Positions 14,857 to 16,659 of a stretch of DNA of 16,659 nt are shown in pieces. Source of the stretch: Bryobacteraceae bacterium. Its GTDB lineage: Bacteria > Acidobacteriota > Terriglobia > Bryobacterales > Bryobacteraceae. The notes beneath the pieces were generated by a model, which had not been told where the DNA came from, made no database searches, and worked only from the letters and a program-made list of their open reading frames with translations. Within the stretch, counting starts at the first letter, position 1; each line of letters opens with the position of its first letter. The DNA is taken from assembly GCA_025929455.1 (NCBI GenBank), contig JAICMB010000015.1, forward strand, positions 1 to 16,659. Reading direction: 5' to 3'. The position numbers were made by a program, and so were the translations under genes.

Positions 14857-15198
14857 GTGGCCGCCCTTGTTGATACGAATATCCTCGTCTACAGATACGA
14901 TAAACGGTTCCCCGATAAACAACGAGTCGCAACGGAGATACTCCGGCGCGGCATTGCCGACGAGTCGGTGTGCGTGCCCCACCAGGCGATTCTCGAGTTT
15001 CTATCGGCAGTCACACGCCCCATTCACGGCCGCGCCATACTCCAACTCACCGATGCCCTGCGCGAAGCCGAAGAGTTCTTGACCGAATTTAAGGTCCTCT
15101 ACCCGACCGAGCCGATTCTGCGAAACGCGATGCGGGCGTGTGCTGCATACCAGTTGAGTTGGGGCGATGCACACCTCTGAGCGTATGCGGAACACTAC
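14857..15198 (+). pseudogene. Broken PIN-domain (VapC-like) ribonuclease gene
   Basis: A GTG at 14857 begins VAALVDTNILVYRYDKRF, a PIN-domain N-terminus with the first catalytic Asp (D6). E47 in AILEFLSAV and D104 in SWGDAHL are further expected active-site acids. The frame then meets TGA at 15178, where relatives typically have Trp (DAHLWAYAEHY). The next codons still read AYAEHY, so a single TGG to TGA change explains the stop. After AYAEHY the usual ending with the last acidic residue (LLSEDF type) is absent, so the C-terminus is also lost. The 107 residues left before the stop are unlikely to be an active toxin. No VapB-like antitoxin is seen upstream. The frame stays open to the left (to 14713), but that extension has no PIN similarity. 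Confidence 0.75.
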
Positions 15199-15231
15199 TT
15201 GCAAAACGTCCCGGCCGCTACCATCCTTCAC

Positions 15232-15714
15232 ATGCCTGAGCAAAACGAAGTCGCGGTTCGACGGGCGTCCAGCGGCGATCTGGACGCGATCTTTCCGTTG
15301 TTCGACGCCTACCGCCAGTTCTATCGCCAACCGCGCGACCCCGCTCTCGCGCGCCGGTTTCTGCGCGAGCGTTTCGAATACGGTGACTCCGTGATTTTCA
15401 TAGCAGAGGGGAGCGGAGTCGACGCCCTGGGATTCGCGCAGTTGTATCCCAGTCTCTCGTCGGTTTCGGCCGCCCGCATCTTCGTTTTGAACGACCTGTT
15501 TGTGCGCCCGGAGGCGCGCCGGTACGGTGTGGGCGCGCAACTGCTTTCTGCCGCGGCAGCATTCGGCCAAGCCGCCGGAGCGGTGCGTCTGACGTTGTCC
15601 ACCGAAGTGACAAATGCGGCTGCGCAGGCCCTCTACGAACGTCACGGCTGGAAGCGGCAGACCGATTTTTATGTTTACGAACTCGCGCTATCCGCCCGCG
15701 GCGTCGGGCAATGA
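15232..15714 (+). CDS. GNAT-family N-acetyltransferase
   Basis: A 160-residue acyltransferase that uses acetyl-CoA to acetylate an amino group. VAVRRASSGDLDAIFPLFDAY (8-28) is the usual N-terminal strand-helix. NDLFVRPEARRYGVGAQLL (87-105) is motif A, with the pyrophosphate-binding RRxGxG. TNAAAQALYERHGWKRQ (127-143) is motif B. The substrate is not predictable. ATG 15232 is chosen because the fold starts there; the frame is open back to 15181, just after the PIN stop, with a TTG at 15199. No good ribosome binding site is visible, so reading-through or coupling from the PIN remnant is possible. Its 3' end overlaps tgt on the other strand by 27 bases. Confidence 0.88.
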   Translation: MPEQNEVAVRRASSGDLDAIFPLFDAYRQFYRQPRDPALARRFLRERFEYGDSVIFIAEGSGVDALGFAQLYPSLSSVSAARIFVLNDLFVRPEARRYGVGAQLLSAAAAFGQAAGAVRLTLSTEVTNAAAQALYERHGWKRQTDFYVYELALSARGVGQ

Positions 15715-16659
15715 TGGTTCCTGCTCCTGCCGCGCTCTGCGCCACTCCGCAAACCGCCCCTCGATGATCGCTTGCCGCATGGCGCGCATGGTGTCCAGGT
15801 AAAACCGAATGTTGTGCCAGGTCGCGAGCGTCGAGTACAGCATCTCGCCCGCCAGGAACAGGTGCCGCAAGTAGGCCCGCGAAAAGGTGCGGCAGGTGTA
15901 GCATCCGCAGGCGGCATCCACCGGCCGCCCGTCGTCTCGATAGCGCGCCTGTTTAATAATCACGCGCCCGTCACTAGTGAACAGATAACCGTTCCGCGCA
16001 TTACGCGACGGCAGCACGCAATCCATCATGTCGACGCCGCGCGCCACGTAATCCGGCAACTCCGCGGGCATGCCCACGCCCATGACGTAGCGCGGTTTGG
16101 AGAACGGCAGCAGAGGCGCCGTAACGGCCGCCATCTCAAGACTCACGTCGCGCGGTTCACCGACGGAAAGGCCACCGATCGCGTAGCCCGGCGCGTCCAA
16201 GTCCACCAGTTCCGCCGCGCACTCGGCGCGCAGGTCCGCGTACATGGAGCCTTGCACGATCGGAAACAGCGCGCCCGTGCGGATGCCGCTCGCCTGCTCG
16301 GTGCGCTCGCGCGTCGCGCGCCAGTGCTCCACGCCTGCACGCGCCCAGCGCACCGTGCGCTGCATCGCCGTGCACGCTTCTTCGTGCGTGGCCGGATACG
16401 CCAGGCACTCATCGAGCACCATCATGATGTCGCTGCCGAACGCCATCTGCACATCGACGGTCGACTCCGGCGTGAACAGGTGCGCATCGCCGTTCAGGTG
16501 CGAGCGGAACAGCACGCCCTGTTCGGTGACCTTGCGGAGGTTTGAAAGACTGAAAACCTGAAATCCGCCGGAATCGGTCAAAATGGCGCGGTCCCAGCTC
16601 ATGAAGCGGTGCAGCCCGCCAAGCGCCCGGATCAATTCGTGCCCGGGCCTAAGAAAAAG
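15688..16659 (-). CDS. tgt: Queuine/preQ1 tRNA-guanine transglycosylase (5' end outside window)
   Basis: Swaps the guanine at wobble position 34 of GUN-anticodon tRNAs for preQ1, the first tRNA-bound step of queuosine synthesis. The visible 323 codons begin LFLRPGHELIRALGGLHRFM at the window edge. A TTG at 16635 is an internal Leu, so the true start lies beyond the window. Conserved blocks are AILTDSGGFQVFSL (catalytic Asp), FGSDIMMVLDEC, GYAIGGLSVGEP, VMGVGMP and DMMDCVLPSRNARNG (the nucleophile Asp). The zinc site CGCYTC (15892-15909) is followed by the TWHN His. It ends TAG at 15688, inside the 3' end of the convergent GNAT gene. In many bacteria tgt directly precedes yajC on the same strand; here about 1.06 kb separates them. 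Confidence 0.96.
   Translation of the reverse strand, partial: LFLRPGHELIRALGGLHRFMSWDRAILTDSGGFQVFSLSNLRKVTEQGVLFRSHLNGDAHLFTPESTVDVQMAFGSDIMMVLDECLAYPATHEEACTAMQRTVRWARAGVEHWRATRERTEQASGIRTGALFPIVQGSMYADLRAECAAELVDLDAPGYAIGGLSVGEPRDVSLEMAAVTAPLLPFSKPRYVMGVGMPAELPDYVARGVDMMDCVLPSRNARNGYLFTSDGRVIIKQARYRDDGRPVDAACGCYTCRTFSRAYLRHLFLAGEMLYSTLATWHNIRFYLDTMRAMRQAIIEGRFAEWRRARQEQEPSLPDAAGG

Noticed and set aside
15178..15180. TGA in the PIN frame as a selenocysteine codon
   Set aside because: The position is normally Trp, PIN nucleases have no selenocysteine members known to me, and the C-terminus is damaged anyway; a nonsense change explains it.

Overview
The window reads as chromosomal DNA of a GC-rich Gram-negative bacterium, most likely an Acidobacteriota member. 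This placement rests on gene order (tgt, yajC, secD, secF, tonB, exbB, two exbD genes and a TPR lipoprotein in one block) and on protein flavour; no 16S or marker search was possible. No tRNA, rRNA, IS element or CRISPR array was seen.

Left half, plus strand, 1-7467: seven genes are packed with every stop overlapping the next start, so they look like one translationally coupled operon. They are a HAD-family phosphatase (5' end cut by the window), a GlmU/MobA-like nucleotidyltransferase, a large fusion of a divergent CofD/YvcK-type domain with a GT2 glycosyltransferase, a second stand-alone GT2 of the polyprenyl-phosphate-hexose synthase type, a multi-pass GT-C-like membrane protein, the release-factor methyltransferase prmC, and the translesion polymerase dinB. 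The first five form a coherent set: phosphate removal, sugar (or other) activation, a phospho-transfer-like fold, lipid-linked sugar formation, and a membrane glycosyltransferase. I read this as a candidate undescribed glycoconjugate or glycolipid pathway. It is the most interesting part of the window.

Middle, 7468-7773: a 306-base gap between converging operons. It holds a possible 42-codon small gene with a good ribosome binding site and a strong hairpin terminator for the minus-strand operon.

Right half, minus strand, 14626 down to 7774: yajC, secD and secF (the Sec translocon accessory complex that uses proton motive force), then tonB, exbB, exbD, exbD and a TPR lipoprotein (outer-membrane energy coupling). 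A good sigma70-like promoter, whose -10 sits in a perfect inverted repeat, precedes yajC. Intercistronic hairpins lie between tonB and exbB and between exbB and exbD.

Far right, 14857-16659: a PIN-domain (VapC-like) gene broken by an in-frame TGA and missing its C-terminus, followed in the same frame by a GNAT acetyltransferase. Both are on the plus strand, wedged between yajC and a minus-strand tgt (queuosine tRNA-guanine transglycosylase, cut by the window end). These two genes interrupt the common tgt-yajC adjacency.
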